Assembly: GCF_022440845.1 (NCBI RefSeq)
Contig: NZ_JAKNTO010000001.1
Coordinates: 186,001-250,000 of the forward strand
Direction of reading: 5' to 3'
From: Ruminococcus sp. OA3
GTDB lineage: Bacteria > Bacillota > Clostridia > Lachnospirales > Lachnospiraceae
Length of the DNA stretch: 64,000 bases
Made by a program: the position numbers and the translations under genes. Below, piece after piece: positions 25,420 to 35,231 of this stretch (position 1 is the stretch's first letter; each line of letters starts with the position of its first letter). Below the pieces are notes generated by a model. The model searched no databases, was not told the DNA's origin, and worked only from the letters and a program-made list of their open reading frames with translations.

Positions 25420-26007
25420 ATGGAAAACAATATTATTACGATCAGCAGAGAGTTCGGAAGCGGCGGCCGTACAATCGCCAAAAAGGTCGCAGAAAAGCTG
25501 GGATATACTTATTATGACAAGGAAATCATTGAAAAGGTCGCAGAAAGCACCGGGTACACTCCGGAATATATCGCTGAAGCCGGGGAATATTCACCTACCG
25601 GAAACATTTTTTCCTATGCATTCGTGGGCCGGGACCAGTCGGGTGTCTCAGCGGCTGACTATCTGTGGATCGCACAGCAAAAACTGATCCTGTCTATCGC
25701 AGAACGAGAATCCTGTGTTATTGTGGGCCGCTGTGCAGACTACATTTTGAGGGATATGGAAAATGTGTGGAATATTTTTATTCATGCACCAATGGCAGAC
25801 CGTGCCAGAAGAATTGTTGAAAAATATGGAGAGCGTGATATGTCACCCGAAAAACGCCTGCGCGACAAAGATAAAAAACGCTCCGTCAATTATAAATATT
25901 ACACTGATCAGGAATGGGGAAAATCACAGAATTACCACCTGACTCTGGACAGCAGCAGACTGGGAATTGACAAGTGTATAGACATTATCACTGGACTCGT
26001 GTACTAA
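25420..26007 (+). CDS. Cytidylate kinase-like family protein
   Basis: A 195-residue P-loop protein of the cytidylate kinase 2 family. The N-terminal loop SREFGSGGRTIAKKVAEKLG (residues 9-28) binds nucleotide phosphate, and DKEIIEKVAE and RCADYILRD follow as in the family. These proteins are common in Clostridia beside transporters and their substrate is unproven; the true CMP kinase is normally a separate gene. AAGGAGG precedes the ATG. Confidence 0.85.
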   Translation: MENNIITISREFGSGGRTIAKKVAEKLGYTYYDKEIIEKVAESTGYTPEYIAEAGEYSPTGNIFSYAFVGRDQSGVSAADYLWIAQQKLILSIAERESCVIVGRCADYILRDMENVWNIFIHAPMADRARRIVEKYGERDMSPEKRLRDKDKKRSVNYKYYTDQEWGKSQNYHLTLDSSRLGIDKCIDIITGLVY

Positions 26008-26017
26008 ATGCTTTGAG

Positions 26018-26054
26018 AAAGGATATGCCTCCCCGTTCTGGCATATCCTTTTTT
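26018..26054 (+). terminator. Intrinsic terminator of the MATE/kinase unit
   Basis: AAAGGATATGCC and GGCATATCC enclose a 10-base loop and are followed by T6. Confidence 0.9.
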
Positions 26055-26073
26055 ACTAATACCTATTGTCAAA

Positions 26074-26725
26074 CAGATGACTTCACATTTTCGTATCTGT
26101 CAAGTTCCCGTATCAATTTCAGATAGCGTCTGTCTTCTTTTAGAAATTCAATACTGGTGCCATTTTCAAATCCTTTTTCAACATGAGTGCAATCCCATTC
26201 ATACTGATCTTTGCATGCTTTATATAGTAATACAGTCTGGAGTCTTTATAAGCGTCAATGTTTTTACACCATATACCCTTCAGAGAGAATGTCAAGCATC
26301 TTATCTTTATCCTTGTTTGTCACTGCCAGATCCCATTCCGGCGAAACTTCCATGTATAGCCCCATTTCCAGCAAGTGTGCCCGACTTTTTTGTTTTCCAA
26401 CGATCCAGCGTGCCTTTTCGATATCTCCCTCTTCCATAGCCATCACATAGATCCCCTGCAACGCCCAGGATATATCTGCATATCCATTGAAGATAATTTC
26501 TCGTGGCACTCGTATGCCTCCTGTATATCTCTCCCTGTTTTCTGTAAAGTGTTGCCTGAAATCTTTCCTCGTTAAAACTCCATCCTGGAATCTGATTAAG
26601 ATATTCCTGCGCTTTGGCATAATCTTTTCTGTTTAAAAAAAGTGTAAACAAAAAATTCAACGCTGCCTGTACAATGTCTAAATCCTGGCTTTTCACCAAA
26701 CATTCATACATTCTCATAGTTTATC
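26074..26725 (-). pseudogene. Frameshifted TPR-type regulator remnant
   Basis: Overlapping minus-strand frames together read as one helical repeat protein. The upstream part (to about 26530) has ALNFLFTLFLNRKDYAKAQEYLNQIPGW, the downstream part continues with IIFNGYADISWALQGIYVMAMEEGDIEKA, and a third piece reaches KKDLKMAPV and KYLKLIRELDRYENVKSSV near 26074. At least two frameshifts and internal stops separate them. The pattern fits the C-terminal TPR half of an XRE regulator; the helix-turn-helix half is missing, cut off near the distal end of array 2. Confidence 0.65.
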
Positions 26726-26844
26726 ATCGTACTGCTTCGCTTCTTTTTTCCCAAAAAGTAACCGATACCATCTAATGTCTGTGCAACTGCAAGAATCATT
26801 TTTTCACAATTCGGATGTTCCTGTACTTTATCCCTCCCCTAAAA

Positions 26845-27198
26845 AAATCAATTCATGCTCCACGCGGGAGCGACCCTTGCAGGACTTCCGTGAGGAGCTG
26901 CTAAAGCAATTTCAATTCACGCTCCACGCGGGAGCGACATGTTTGAGGATATTCTGGCGGAAGTATCAAAACATTTCAATCCACGCTCCACGCGGGAGCG
27001 ACGGATCCGCATAACCTCTCTGATCTTTGTACGCTCAATTTCAATCCACGCTCCACGCGGGAGCGACGTGACTGTTCTTCCTGCATGGTCTGCAAGATTG
27101 TCTATTTCAATCCACGCTCCACGCGGGAGCGACATTATCCTCTATGCGATGAAAACCGAAGCTGATCGATTTCAATCCACGCTCCACGCGGGAGCGAC
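26845..27198 (-). CRISPR. CRISPR array 2: 6 repeats of 30 nt, 5 spacers
   Basis: Repeats start at 26845, 26909, 26973, 27038, 27104 and 27169; spacers are 34-36 nt. The minus-strand repeat begins GTCGCTCCCGCGTGGAGCG and ends TGGATTGAAAT, the classical type I-C form with CGCTCC/GGAGCG hairpin arms. The two leftmost repeats carry substitutions, which marks the leader-distal end. The leader (27199-27368) lies between the array and cas2, and the array runs in the same direction as the cas operon. Confidence 0.95.
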
Positions 27199-27368
27199 AG
27201 CAATAATGCACAAAAAAATCATTTAAAATTAAAACATTTATGCAACGCCAAGACATTTATCATAAAACCAGCATAAAAACTAAGATATAATGCTGTATAT
27301 TTACAACAACCAGCTTATTTTTGCAGTGCGAATCCCCATGACATTTCATGATTACTTACTGTTCGCAC
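27199..27368 (-). promoter_or_regulatory. Leader of array 2 with conserved inverted repeat
   Basis: The minus strand reads TTTTTGTGCATTATTGCT next to the first repeat. GTGCGAA (27326-27332) and TTCGCAC (27362-27368) are 29 bases apart and 127 bases from the repeat; the outer half-site ends one base before the cas2 stop codon. Confidence 0.8.
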
Positions 27369-27659
27369 TCATAAAATCAACGGTGCTTCCACATCGATTC
27401 CTTTATCAACGCCAATATGCTCAACCTTTGTCTTATGTTTATTCCCCAGGTTATAAAACCTGAGACTGTCTACCTCTTTATCAATAATCTCCGACAAAGC
27501 AGATTTAAGCATAACATATTGCGCATTATCAAGTATACATTCAAAAACCGAGTTCTGTACTCTTGTCCCATAGTTTACACATTGTTTTGCCACTTTTCGC
27601 AAACGACGTTTCCCTGTCTCTGTTTCAGTACTGACATCATAAGTAATTAATATAAGCAT
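27369..27659 (-). CDS. cas2: CRISPR-associated endonuclease Cas2
   Basis: A 96-residue ferredoxin-fold protein: MLILITYDVSTET with the conserved Asp at residue 8, then RVQNSVFECILD and the C-terminal strand. It forms the Cas1-Cas2 integrase core that inserts spacers. It is the last gene of the operon, 120 bases after cas1, and directly followed by the leader of array 2. Confidence 0.95.
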   Translation of the reverse strand: MLILITYDVSTETETGKRRLRKVAKQCVNYGTRVQNSVFECILDNAQYVMLKSALSEIIDKEVDSLRFYNLGNKHKTKVEHIGVDKGIDVEAPLIL

Positions 27660-27779
27660 ATGGCCCCCTATTCATACTGTTCCATTTTGCATCATTATGA
27701 ATAGAAGTTACTTAACTTATCTTCACAGCTGAGAAACTACTATTCTAAATTTATCATACATTATTTTTCTATAAAGATT

Positions 27780-28811
27780 TTACTTCCAGAAAAATGGTGG
27801 ATATGCATCCAGGTCTCCTCGCAAATGCCTGGCCAACAACATACTCTGGACAAATGGAACCATTCCCCATTCTACCTTTTCCTTGAGATAAGGGTGCGTT
27901 ATCATCTCCTTTTTCTTATTCTGCCACTCTGAAAGGAACATTTTTCTGGCTTTATCATTCATGATAACTGCACCATCTTCTTTTCTGGTAAAATCTTTTC
28001 CACTTAGCATCTTACGATTAATTAAGGTTAAGACAAAACGATCTGCAAAAACAGCACGAAGTTCCTCAACCAGATCCAGCGCTAATGAAACTCTCCCAGG
28101 TCTGTCTGTATGCATAAACCCCACATACGGATCCAATCCAACACTTTCCAACGCCGAAGCCACCATATTGGTCAGCAGCGTATACGCAAAAGACAGCATC
28201 GCATTAACATTATCCATGGGTGGTCTTTTATTCCTTCCATTGAAAATAAATTCCTTCTTCTGCTGCAGGATTAATTCATCAAAGACTCCAAAATAAACGC
28301 TGGCGGCCTCCCCCTCATAACCGCGTAACTGATCGATTGTTTGAGAAGCCATTATATATTCAAGTGATTGTTTCAAAATGACAGATGCATTTTTCATTTT
28401 GTCCAGATCAATCTGAAGTCCATGATCTCTGATGGCACGTTCCAACACCCACCGCGAATTATAGATTTTTCCTAAAATACAATTTTGAGCAATTTTCAGA
28501 CTGATGGTCTTATCTCTCGATACCTCATACTGTCTTTTTCTAAGTAACACATTTCCTTTCACACTACCTGTGACGCGTGCCAAAAATCTGCCCTGTGGTG
28601 ACAAAAAACAGAGTGCTATGTTTCTGTCGGCACATTCTCCCATTAAAGCGGGGCTTACTCCTCGGTAACCGAAGGATACCACTGCCTCCAAATTATGTAA
28701 TGGTACCCTCCCCATTTCTATATCCTTGTCCAACACAACAATATTCTCTCCATCTAAAGATAGATAACAGTCCGGAGAAGTCACATACAATGTATTCAGT
28801 AACTTTTTCAT
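27780..28811 (-). CDS. cas1: CRISPR-associated integrase Cas1 (type I-C)
   Basis: A 343-residue protein of typical I-C length. The metal-binding residues can be placed: Glu in GYEGEAASVYFG (about residue 166), His in VGFMHTDRPGR (about residue 233) and Asp in LALDLVEELR (about residue 244). Cas1 joins new spacers to the leader end of the arrays. Its ATG overlaps the end of cas4 by 4 bases (ATGA). Confidence 0.97.
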   Translation of the reverse strand: MKKLLNTLYVTSPDCYLSLDGENIVVLDKDIEMGRVPLHNLEAVVSFGYRGVSPALMGECADRNIALCFLSPQGRFLARVTGSVKGNVLLRKRQYEVSRDKTISLKIAQNCILGKIYNSRWVLERAIRDHGLQIDLDKMKNASVILKQSLEYIMASQTIDQLRGYEGEAASVYFGVFDELILQQKKEFIFNGRNKRPPMDNVNAMLSFAYTLLTNMVASALESVGLDPYVGFMHTDRPGRVSLALDLVEELRAVFADRFVLTLINRKMLSGKDFTRKEDGAVIMNDKARKMFLSEWQNKKKEMITHPYLKEKVEWGMVPFVQSMLLARHLRGDLDAYPPFFWK

Positions 28812-29476
28812 TTTTCATCCTCCGTAATTATGTTATGGATATATGTATTAACCGAAGCAGATTTTCCAAGTTTGGGTATGCAGATGTCCTTCAAAGAACA
28901 TGCATTGCAGCTTTTCGACCATTTTACCCGCGGAGTATATCCCTTTTGATAGAGCTGATGCATTTCTTCAAAACTATTTTTTACCTGTAACCTCAGTTCA
29001 TCCGTAAACTCGATTTTTTCCCTGCGCTTTGTTTCTCCATAATAAAGTGCTCCTTCTGTAATCACCGTAGAGAACATCTCTTCCAAACACATGGCTTGTG
29101 CTGTCAATTGCAAAATATCAATGTCTGTATCTTTAGGTTTTCCTTTTTTATATTCTATGGGATAGACACGAAACAGACCACGGTGCCCATAGAGCTGTAC
29201 ACCATCATCTGCCCTATGAAACTCCACAATATCACAAACTCCACTGACTCCTAACACTCTGGAGTGAATTGGCATTCCACGACTGACAATGACATCGCTG
29301 CGTTTCTCTGTCAAATAAGAATCATGCGCCCGTTTGTGCAGCAATTGACCCTCTACCGTGTACACATTCTCCTGCCACTGCTGTTCAATATGAATCAACG
29401 CCCATTGTCTCCTGCAAAAAGCGAAATGTTGAATTCCCGAGAGCATTAGAAAATCATCTTCCTTGTACTCTGCCAT
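28808..29476 (-). CDS. cas4: CRISPR-associated exonuclease Cas4
   Basis: A 222-residue protein with the Cas4 layout: a first cysteine in QHFAFCRRQW, the nuclease motif YPIEYKKGK, and three more cysteines near the C-terminus (KSCNACSLKDIC) for the Fe-S cluster. Cas4 trims prespacers and selects those next to a PAM. The ATG at 29476 is preferred because MAEYKEDDFLMLSGIQHF is the usual family start; a GTG at 29485 overlapping the end of cas7 is possible. Confidence 0.95.
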   Translation of the reverse strand: MAEYKEDDFLMLSGIQHFAFCRRQWALIHIEQQWQENVYTVEGQLLHKRAHDSYLTEKRSDVIVSRGMPIHSRVLGVSGVCDIVEFHRADDGVQLYGHRGLFRVYPIEYKKGKPKDTDIDILQLTAQAMCLEEMFSTVITEGALYYGETKRREKIEFTDELRLQVKNSFEEMHQLYQKGYTPRVKWSKSCNACSLKDICIPKLGKSASVNTYIHNIITEDEK

Positions 29477-29481
29477 CGACC

Positions 29482-30372
29482 TCACATCTTTCTTGATACT
29501 TCCACACTGTCCGGAATTTGTTCCTCATGAACAGAGACCGTATAATCCGAATATTTTCTCGGATAAATCACATCTTCCTTTCTTTCCACTTCAATAGCAT
29601 CAAACAATCTGTATGCCGGGCAGTCGCCCAGTTCTTTACTGTGTTTAAATACGATTAACTCTCGAACAGCCATCTTTCCTCTGGCAGCAGAATGGTCAAT
29701 CTCGAACATATTGATGATAGCTTCCCACAGGAGCTCTAAATCCTCTTCCGAAAATCCGGTCACCTTGCGTGCAAGATTTGCAGAGATATATCCCTCCACA
29801 CGATATAATGCATAAGGTACAATATTCTTTCTTCCCATCTCCGTTTTCTTATTTTCTGCGTCTTTTTCTGTCGTAATCGCTACACGGGTTATTGTTACTT
29901 CCTGGCTGATAATCGGGTCAATGCTCCTTGCAAAACCAAGTTGCACCGGTCCCCTCACCTGTCCGCAGTTCAGTGCTGCTTTTACAAACGTGGTCATAAC
30001 TGCACCAAAGGTTCGGATATCAAAGAAATTGCGGCACATGAAATCACGGATTTTACTGTCCACCTGAGGGTCTTTTTTCTTTAAATCCTTAATTCCCTTC
30101 TCATCTGTTCCGAGAAATTCGTATGCTGAACTATCACTGCGATTCAGCGGAACATCTTCTTTAATGTATATCTTATAGCCTTGTGCATCTTCCTTTACTG
30201 TCTCCACATAATTTCTGATTTTTCTCTTTAAACAAACATCCGTCACCAGGCCATATCCGCTCTCCGGATCAATTCTGGGCAGATTCCCCGCGTCCGGATC
30301 ACCATTGGGATTTCCATTTTCCACATCAAATAATACAACAAATTCATACCTGTTTTTAATTGCTTCTGCCAT
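29482..30372 (-). CDS. cas7c: Type I-C Cascade backbone subunit Cas7 (Csd2)
   Basis: A 296-residue Csd2/Cas7 protein. It begins with the RRM-like strand FVVLFDVENGNPNGDPDAGN in shape, followed by TDVCLKRKIRNYV, both hallmarks of the family. Several copies line the crRNA in the I-C effector. A strong AGGAGG precedes the ATG, 3 bases after the cas8c stop. Confidence 0.97.
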   Translation of the reverse strand: MAEAIKNRYEFVVLFDVENGNPNGDPDAGNLPRIDPESGYGLVTDVCLKRKIRNYVETVKEDAQGYKIYIKEDVPLNRSDSSAYEFLGTDEKGIKDLKKKDPQVDSKIRDFMCRNFFDIRTFGAVMTTFVKAALNCGQVRGPVQLGFARSIDPIISQEVTITRVAITTEKDAENKKTEMGRKNIVPYALYRVEGYISANLARKVTGFSEEDLELLWEAIINMFEIDHSAARGKMAVRELIVFKHSKELGDCPAYRLFDAIEVERKEDVIYPRKYSDYTVSVHEEQIPDSVEVSRKM

Positions 30373-30375
30373 ATC

Positions 30376-32151
30376 TTAATCCTCCTTCGCTTTCTTTTCA
30401 TAGCGTTTTCTTGTCTGATGGTAGTATCCGAGAACAAACATCCCCTGTTCTTCCAAAGATAAACGTCTGGGATAAGCATCCTTTTGCTCATCACTGACAT
30501 AAATTTTTTCCTGAAGCTCCCCCAGCATTTTTTCATAATAGATTTTGATGCCTGGATTGCTTATTTTTTTAATATGGCTGTTTTCCAACTTGAATAGCAC
30601 TGGAAAAATCGAAGCCGGTGTCGCGCACGCCGAATTAAAATACCGGTCTTTAATCGTGGCATTAATTCCCGGATTCGCCTCCTCCTGGATTGCTTCCAGC
30701 ACTGCAAACGTCCTGCCCAGTGTATAGGCTACATTTGTACTGTTTTCATTAAGCGCCATAGTAATTTCCTCCTTATTCTGATGCCCGTTTTTCAACAGAT
30801 ATGCCTTTATGATTGCCGCACGACCCCGTGTAATTTTGTAAATACGGCTGTCGCTGTCATCCTGCTCTGCACGAATTCTTCCCAAAACCGCCTGATACAA
30901 GGAGGCCGGATAGCGACCGCCTGATATCACTGACTGATAGACTGCCCCCGGCAGACTGGGAACAGGTTTTTTATCCCTGGACTTTTTATTAACCGTCTCC
31001 TGAAGCATCCTCCAAATACCCAGGTACTCCATCTGGTCTGCCTCCGGTTTCGCAATTTCCATCCTCCCGTAATGCGCTTTGATATTTTTTAAAATATTCC
31101 CAAAGCTGTCCTGATAAAAGAAACGAACCGCGATTCTGGCAGCATTGGGAGACACCCCTAAGATATAAAATCTCTGTTCCGGAGATAATGCCTTTTCTAC
31201 CTCGTCCACTACGATCGCACGGCCCATCGCCAGATTTTTAAATACGCCGTCGACAATCTCCTGATTTTCCATTGTCGGCTCTGTGGCACAGGCAAATACA
31301 TTTTGATAGACTTCCTCACCATCTTCCGACCAATATACGATCATCGTATCCCCTATAGCAGTGGCATGCCTTCGATCAGCCAGCAGATAATTCAATGCTG
31401 TTGTATACGCATAGACCGCATAATTTCCAACCGGAGCATTGTAACTCTGCTCTTTTCCATAAGATTCAAAGGCCGGCGCATTAAAAGATACCAGTGACGC
31501 CCCGCTGGGCTGCGCTCCCGGAACACCTTTGATCAACCCATGGGTTCTGGCAATCTGTGTTTTATCACCTGTCACCAGACAAGTCCCCGATTTCGCATGC
31601 CCATCATGATCTTCATATTTTTCCCACGCCCGTCTTACCTCCGAATCCTCATGTACAAACCGACCTTCAACGGAAAAAATCAGATTGGCAACCTCGATAA
31701 TATCTTCCAGATCTTCCTTCAATATGTCACACTCAGCTGCTTTTTCCGGCTGCCACTTTTCAAAATACTGTATGATTGCCCGCGCTGCTTTGCTGTCTGC
31801 CTGACCCAGAACATCCTGATGTTTCTGCGCAGCACACAAAAAACATTCCTTCGAACGATCCGGTTTTCCTTTGTTGTCTATCCCCAGTAAATAACTGGAA
31901 TTATCACACAGAAAGTTAGCCGCTACCCCTGATGAGCGAGATATCATCTCCGGAACCACCATTTGTTGAGGTACCATAACCGTCTTTTTTCCGCGCTCTT
32001 CCAAAACCTTTAACGGAAGAACTCCTATCAACTCCCCTTCCGCAGAAAGATTCAATGCAAAGGATACCTTCGCCCTGCACCATCCCGGTTTCGTCACCTC
32101 TCCTCTCTCTACTAAAGCTTCGTAATACTGCACCAAAGACTGCAGGATCAT
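30376..32151 (-). CDS. cas8c: Type I-C Cascade large subunit Cas8c (Csd1)
   Basis: A 591-residue Csd1 protein of normal length. Typical parts are CDNSSYLLGIDNKGKP with CFLCAAQKH (a cysteine pair around residues 120-135), LVSFNAPAFESYGKEQSYNAPV, and the helical C-terminus with ALNENSTNVAYTLGRTFAVLE. Cas8c recognises the PAM; in I-C an internal start within cas8c yields the small Cas11c subunit, and a Met near residue 465 (at the ALNEN segment) is a candidate. Overlaps cas5c by 4 bases. Confidence 0.97.
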   Translation of the reverse strand: MILQSLVQYYEALVERGEVTKPGWCRAKVSFALNLSAEGELIGVLPLKVLEERGKKTVMVPQQMVVPEMISRSSGVAANFLCDNSSYLLGIDNKGKPDRSKECFLCAAQKHQDVLGQADSKAARAIIQYFEKWQPEKAAECDILKEDLEDIIEVANLIFSVEGRFVHEDSEVRRAWEKYEDHDGHAKSGTCLVTGDKTQIARTHGLIKGVPGAQPSGASLVSFNAPAFESYGKEQSYNAPVGNYAVYAYTTALNYLLADRRHATAIGDTMIVYWSEDGEEVYQNVFACATEPTMENQEIVDGVFKNLAMGRAIVVDEVEKALSPEQRFYILGVSPNAARIAVRFFYQDSFGNILKNIKAHYGRMEIAKPEADQMEYLGIWRMLQETVNKKSRDKKPVPSLPGAVYQSVISGGRYPASLYQAVLGRIRAEQDDSDSRIYKITRGRAAIIKAYLLKNGHQNKEEITMALNENSTNVAYTLGRTFAVLEAIQEEANPGINATIKDRYFNSACATPASIFPVLFKLENSHIKKISNPGIKIYYEKMLGELQEKIYVSDEQKDAYPRRLSLEEQGMFVLGYYHQTRKRYEKKAKED

Positions 32152-32807
32152 CGAACCACCTCACAATCCCTCACATCGAGAACGCCACTTCTCATAACCG
32201 CCCGGAAAAACATTGGCTGAATATCCTCTGGATTGGAGTAGTCAAAATCATACAGCATGTATCCCAAATCTTTTTCCTGTCCTTCATATGCCGTAACGAC
32301 CGGATCTTCTTCAAACAGTTCAAAATTTGCCGGAAATTCCCGGCATCCCAGATATGGTGTATGATAACATTCTCCCCGCCGTAGTCTTCTCATAATAATA
32401 TCTTTAAATTTCCCCGGATTATCGCTGTCGTTAGCCTGACCCGACATATCAAAATGTGCCTCGATCACATATTCTACATCTTTCAACAGCACTGCCGCCC
32501 GCTGCACGATGTCATCCTTGCTGCATATGTATAAATCCTTATTTCCTCCATTCATTACATTTAAAACACTGCTGGCCTGTACCTTGCTTTTCACTTCATT
32601 TCTGCGAACACTGGTAAACTGGATTGGCTTTCTGACATGAATCCGGTCAATTCTCCAAATCATACCCGGGTGCCAATAGATTGCTTCCAGTACCCCTCGC
32701 GCCGCAGACGGTGTGATCACATCATAGCTACACCGTTCCACCTTCATCTCCGGTCTGGAAAACAATGCCATATCTCCCCAGACCCTAACTTTAACTCCTC
32801 GGCTCAT
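32148..32807 (-). CDS. cas5c: Type I-C Cas5c (crRNA-processing endoribonuclease)
   Basis: A 219-residue Cas5d/Cas5c protein. The start VKVRVWGDMALFSRPEMKVERCSYDVITPSAARG in shape is typical, with GVLEAIYWHPGMIWRIDRIHV after it. In I-C systems, which lack Cas6, this protein cuts the pre-crRNA at the base of the repeat hairpin and stays bound to the 5' handle. AAAGGAGGAAGGT precedes the ATG. It would have to process the three different repeat hairpins found in this genome region. Confidence 0.97.
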   Translation of the reverse strand: MSRGVKVRVWGDMALFSRPEMKVERCSYDVITPSAARGVLEAIYWHPGMIWRIDRIHVRKPIQFTSVRRNEVKSKVQASSVLNVMNGGNKDLYICSKDDIVQRAAVLLKDVEYVIEAHFDMSGQANDSDNPGKFKDIIMRRLRRGECYHTPYLGCREFPANFELFEEDPVVTAYEGQEKDLGYMLYDFDYSNPEDIQPMFFRAVMRSGVLDVRDCEVVR

Positions 32808-32836
32808 ACCTTCCTCCTTTCATGTATTTGATGAGA

Positions 32837-34987
32837 TTAAAATATCACCGCCTCACCCCGGCTTACATTGATGGTCAATCCTTTTTCCCAGGTATACAGC
32901 CCCCGGTCTCTCAGCACATACAGTTCTAATGATTCTTTTTCTTCTATCTGCTCGAGCAATCCAGCTCCATTTAAAGCTTGAAAATCCTGTTCATATATAT
33001 TGACACAATATTGCCCCGCATCTCGCAGCAACTGCCTGGAGCGTTCTCCCCATCGTATGCGTTCCGCAATTTTCTCAGCTTCCGACTTGACATCAATTAA
33101 AATAGTCTTTGTTCTATTTTCAATTAAATGAAAACTTTTTGCGACTGAGGCGAAGGGATACATACAGGAACGTGCTCCCTGCTCAAACTGTTCTATGATC
33201 TTCTTCTGATCCAGAGACTCTCCTTTATAGTAGAACAGCCTTCTGAAATATTCAGAAATAGCTTCCAGTGAAGCAATATCCTCATACTCTCCCGAAATCT
33301 CATTCCCCACAGCAATGGGAAGTTTCAACTCACCCGGAATATGAATATCTTCACTTTTTTCCATCGTAAAAACGACGGTCCTGCATTTGTCTCTTTCTTT
33401 TTTACCCTCCCGATTGCACCGGCCAGCTGCCTGTATTACAGAATCCACTCCAGCCATCTCTCGATATACCATTGGGAAATCAAAATCCACCCCCGCCTCC
33501 ACAAGACTTGTTGCAATCAGACGGCATGGCAATCCCTCCCGAAGCCGTTCTTTTATTTCCTCTAAAATTTTCTTTCTATGATTCGGGTACATAAAAGTGG
33601 ATAAATGATAGGTTCCCGGTTCTTTTAATATCTCATAAATCCGCTGCACCCGTTTTCTGCTGTTCAAAATACATAGCACCTGTGAAGCTTGAAGTAAATG
33701 TCCAGTCAACTCATCCACTGATAATTCTCCAATGTTTTGAATCGTAGTACGTCGAAAGAACTCATACTGTCCTTTCACGTCCGGGCATATCTCGCGTATC
33801 GAAAGCTGTGTCGGAAAAAACGGCTGCAGACTGGGCTGTGTAGCCGTGCAAATCACTGCACTGCTGTGATAATTGTACGTCAATTCACTGATCGCCTGTA
33901 AACACGGCTTTAAATATGGCACCGGCAGCATCTGCGCCTCATCAAAGATGATTACGCTGTTGGCAATATTGTGCAGTTTCCGGCATTGCGATGTGCGATT
34001 AGCAAACAGGGATTCAAAAAACTGTACATTGGTTGTTACCACCACCGGACTATCCCAATTTTCCGTTGCCAGCTGCCATAACTGCAGCTCTTTTGGATCC
34101 TCACAGACCACATTGCTGTGATGTTCCAAAACGTTTTTTCTTCCTAAAATCTCTTTAAATACCTGGGCATTTTGCTCAATAATACTGGTAAATGGGATGA
34201 CATAGATAATACGTTCCAAATGATGTTCCAGCGCATGCCGCAGTGCAAATGCCAGAGAAGAAACAGTTTTCCCTCCACCTGTTGGTACCGTCAGCTGAAA
34301 AAGTCCCTGGTTTTCTGGTCCCATTTCCAGACATGCTTTTAAAATACCTGTTCGCCTTCCATTGACCGTATCTTTATCCGGATTATTCAGCCATGGAGCT
34401 ATGTACTCTTGTAATCTTTTAAACAGAATATCAATAGAATCGTACTGGATACACCGGGATTTCCCTTTCATAAATTCCTCTGTATTCAAAAAATCGGCAT
34501 CTACCACACAGGAAAAAAGCATCCGAATAAAAAAAGACATGCTGAAACCACCCTTTCCCAACGGGCGCAACGGTATCGCGGGAAAGGATGGAATAGAAAT
34601 TTCCTGACTGTATATTTGATAGGCATCAACTTTTTTCCGCAGTCTTCCACAGAGGGTGGCTTCACCGCCTGCATCACCAACTGTTCCACCGTCTAAAAGA
34701 CCAGAATGATGCCCTGAGACACAGTACGCTCCTATCAGATTATGAGCTTTTTCATTTAGTTCCACGGCACCCGCAGTAGCATGGTCCGTGATTGGACCGC
34801 CGTGCAACCGCTTCTGAAAACTGTCCGAATATTTTCCAAGATCGTGAAACAGTCCGCACCCTTCTCCCCATTCTTTACATCCGAAAACAGATGCAAAATC
34901 ACCTGCCAATTTTGCAGTTTCTTCTAAATGATCTTTTAATGTTTGTTCTCTGAATTTATCGTCGCTGATATGGGCTAAGTACCTCAC
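32837..34987 (-). CDS. cas3: CRISPR-associated helicase-nuclease Cas3 (type I-C)
   Basis: About 716 residues. The N-terminal HD nuclease has GLFHDLGKYS (about residue 45) and GHHSG (about residue 92). The helicase has Walker A VPTGGGKTVSS, motif II IIFDEAQMLP and motif VI AAGRCNREGK. Cas3 is recruited by Cascade to degrade target DNA. The family usually begins near YLAHIS. The GTG at 34987 has GGGAG ten bases upstream, while the in-frame ATG at 35035 has no ribosome binding site and lies only 7 bases from the predicted transcription start, so 34987 is preferred. Confidence 0.93.
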   Translation of the reverse strand: MRYLAHISDDKFREQTLKDHLEETAKLAGDFASVFGCKEWGEGCGLFHDLGKYSDSFQKRLHGGPITDHATAGAVELNEKAHNLIGAYCVSGHHSGLLDGGTVGDAGGEATLCGRLRKKVDAYQIYSQEISIPSFPAIPLRPLGKGGFSMSFFIRMLFSCVVDADFLNTEEFMKGKSRCIQYDSIDILFKRLQEYIAPWLNNPDKDTVNGRRTGILKACLEMGPENQGLFQLTVPTGGGKTVSSLAFALRHALEHHLERIIYVIPFTSIIEQNAQVFKEILGRKNVLEHHSNVVCEDPKELQLWQLATENWDSPVVVTTNVQFFESLFANRTSQCRKLHNIANSVIIFDEAQMLPVPYLKPCLQAISELTYNYHSSAVICTATQPSLQPFFPTQLSIREICPDVKGQYEFFRRTTIQNIGELSVDELTGHLLQASQVLCILNSRKRVQRIYEILKEPGTYHLSTFMYPNHRKKILEEIKERLREGLPCRLIATSLVEAGVDFDFPMVYREMAGVDSVIQAAGRCNREGKKERDKCRTVVFTMEKSEDIHIPGELKLPIAVGNEISGEYEDIASLEAISEYFRRLFYYKGESLDQKKIIEQFEQGARSCMYPFASVAKSFHLIENRTKTILIDVKSEAEKIAERIRWGERSRQLLRDAGQYCVNIYEQDFQALNGAGLLEQIEEKESLELYVLRDRGLYTWEKGLTINVSRGEAVIF

Positions 34988-35048
34988 TTTTGTATTTTCT
35001 CCCTTGCCATCCAAATCATTTGTAAATTTGCACATTTTTCATTGATTA

Positions 35049-35078
35049 ATTATAACATATATTGGAAAATAATGCCAA
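35049..35078 (-). promoter_or_regulatory. Promoter of the cas operon
   Basis: On the minus strand TTGGCA (35078-35073) and TATAAT (35054-35049) are separated by 18 bases. It diverges from the array 3 leader. Confidence 0.7.
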
Positions 35079-35231
35079 AAAACATTCTATTTTAAATGAT
35101 TTTATGATATAGTATTAATGAAAAATTAATCTTACACGTCCGGATAGATTCTGAACATCTTTTCAAATATAATAACAACTATTATTATAAAATCATCTAT
35201 TAGTATACCATTAAGATAAGTGCAGTTTTTA

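Noticed and set aside
26917-27226. Reading frames with repeated SLPRGAWIEI and STRERR blocks
   Set aside because: Translations of array 2 repeats.
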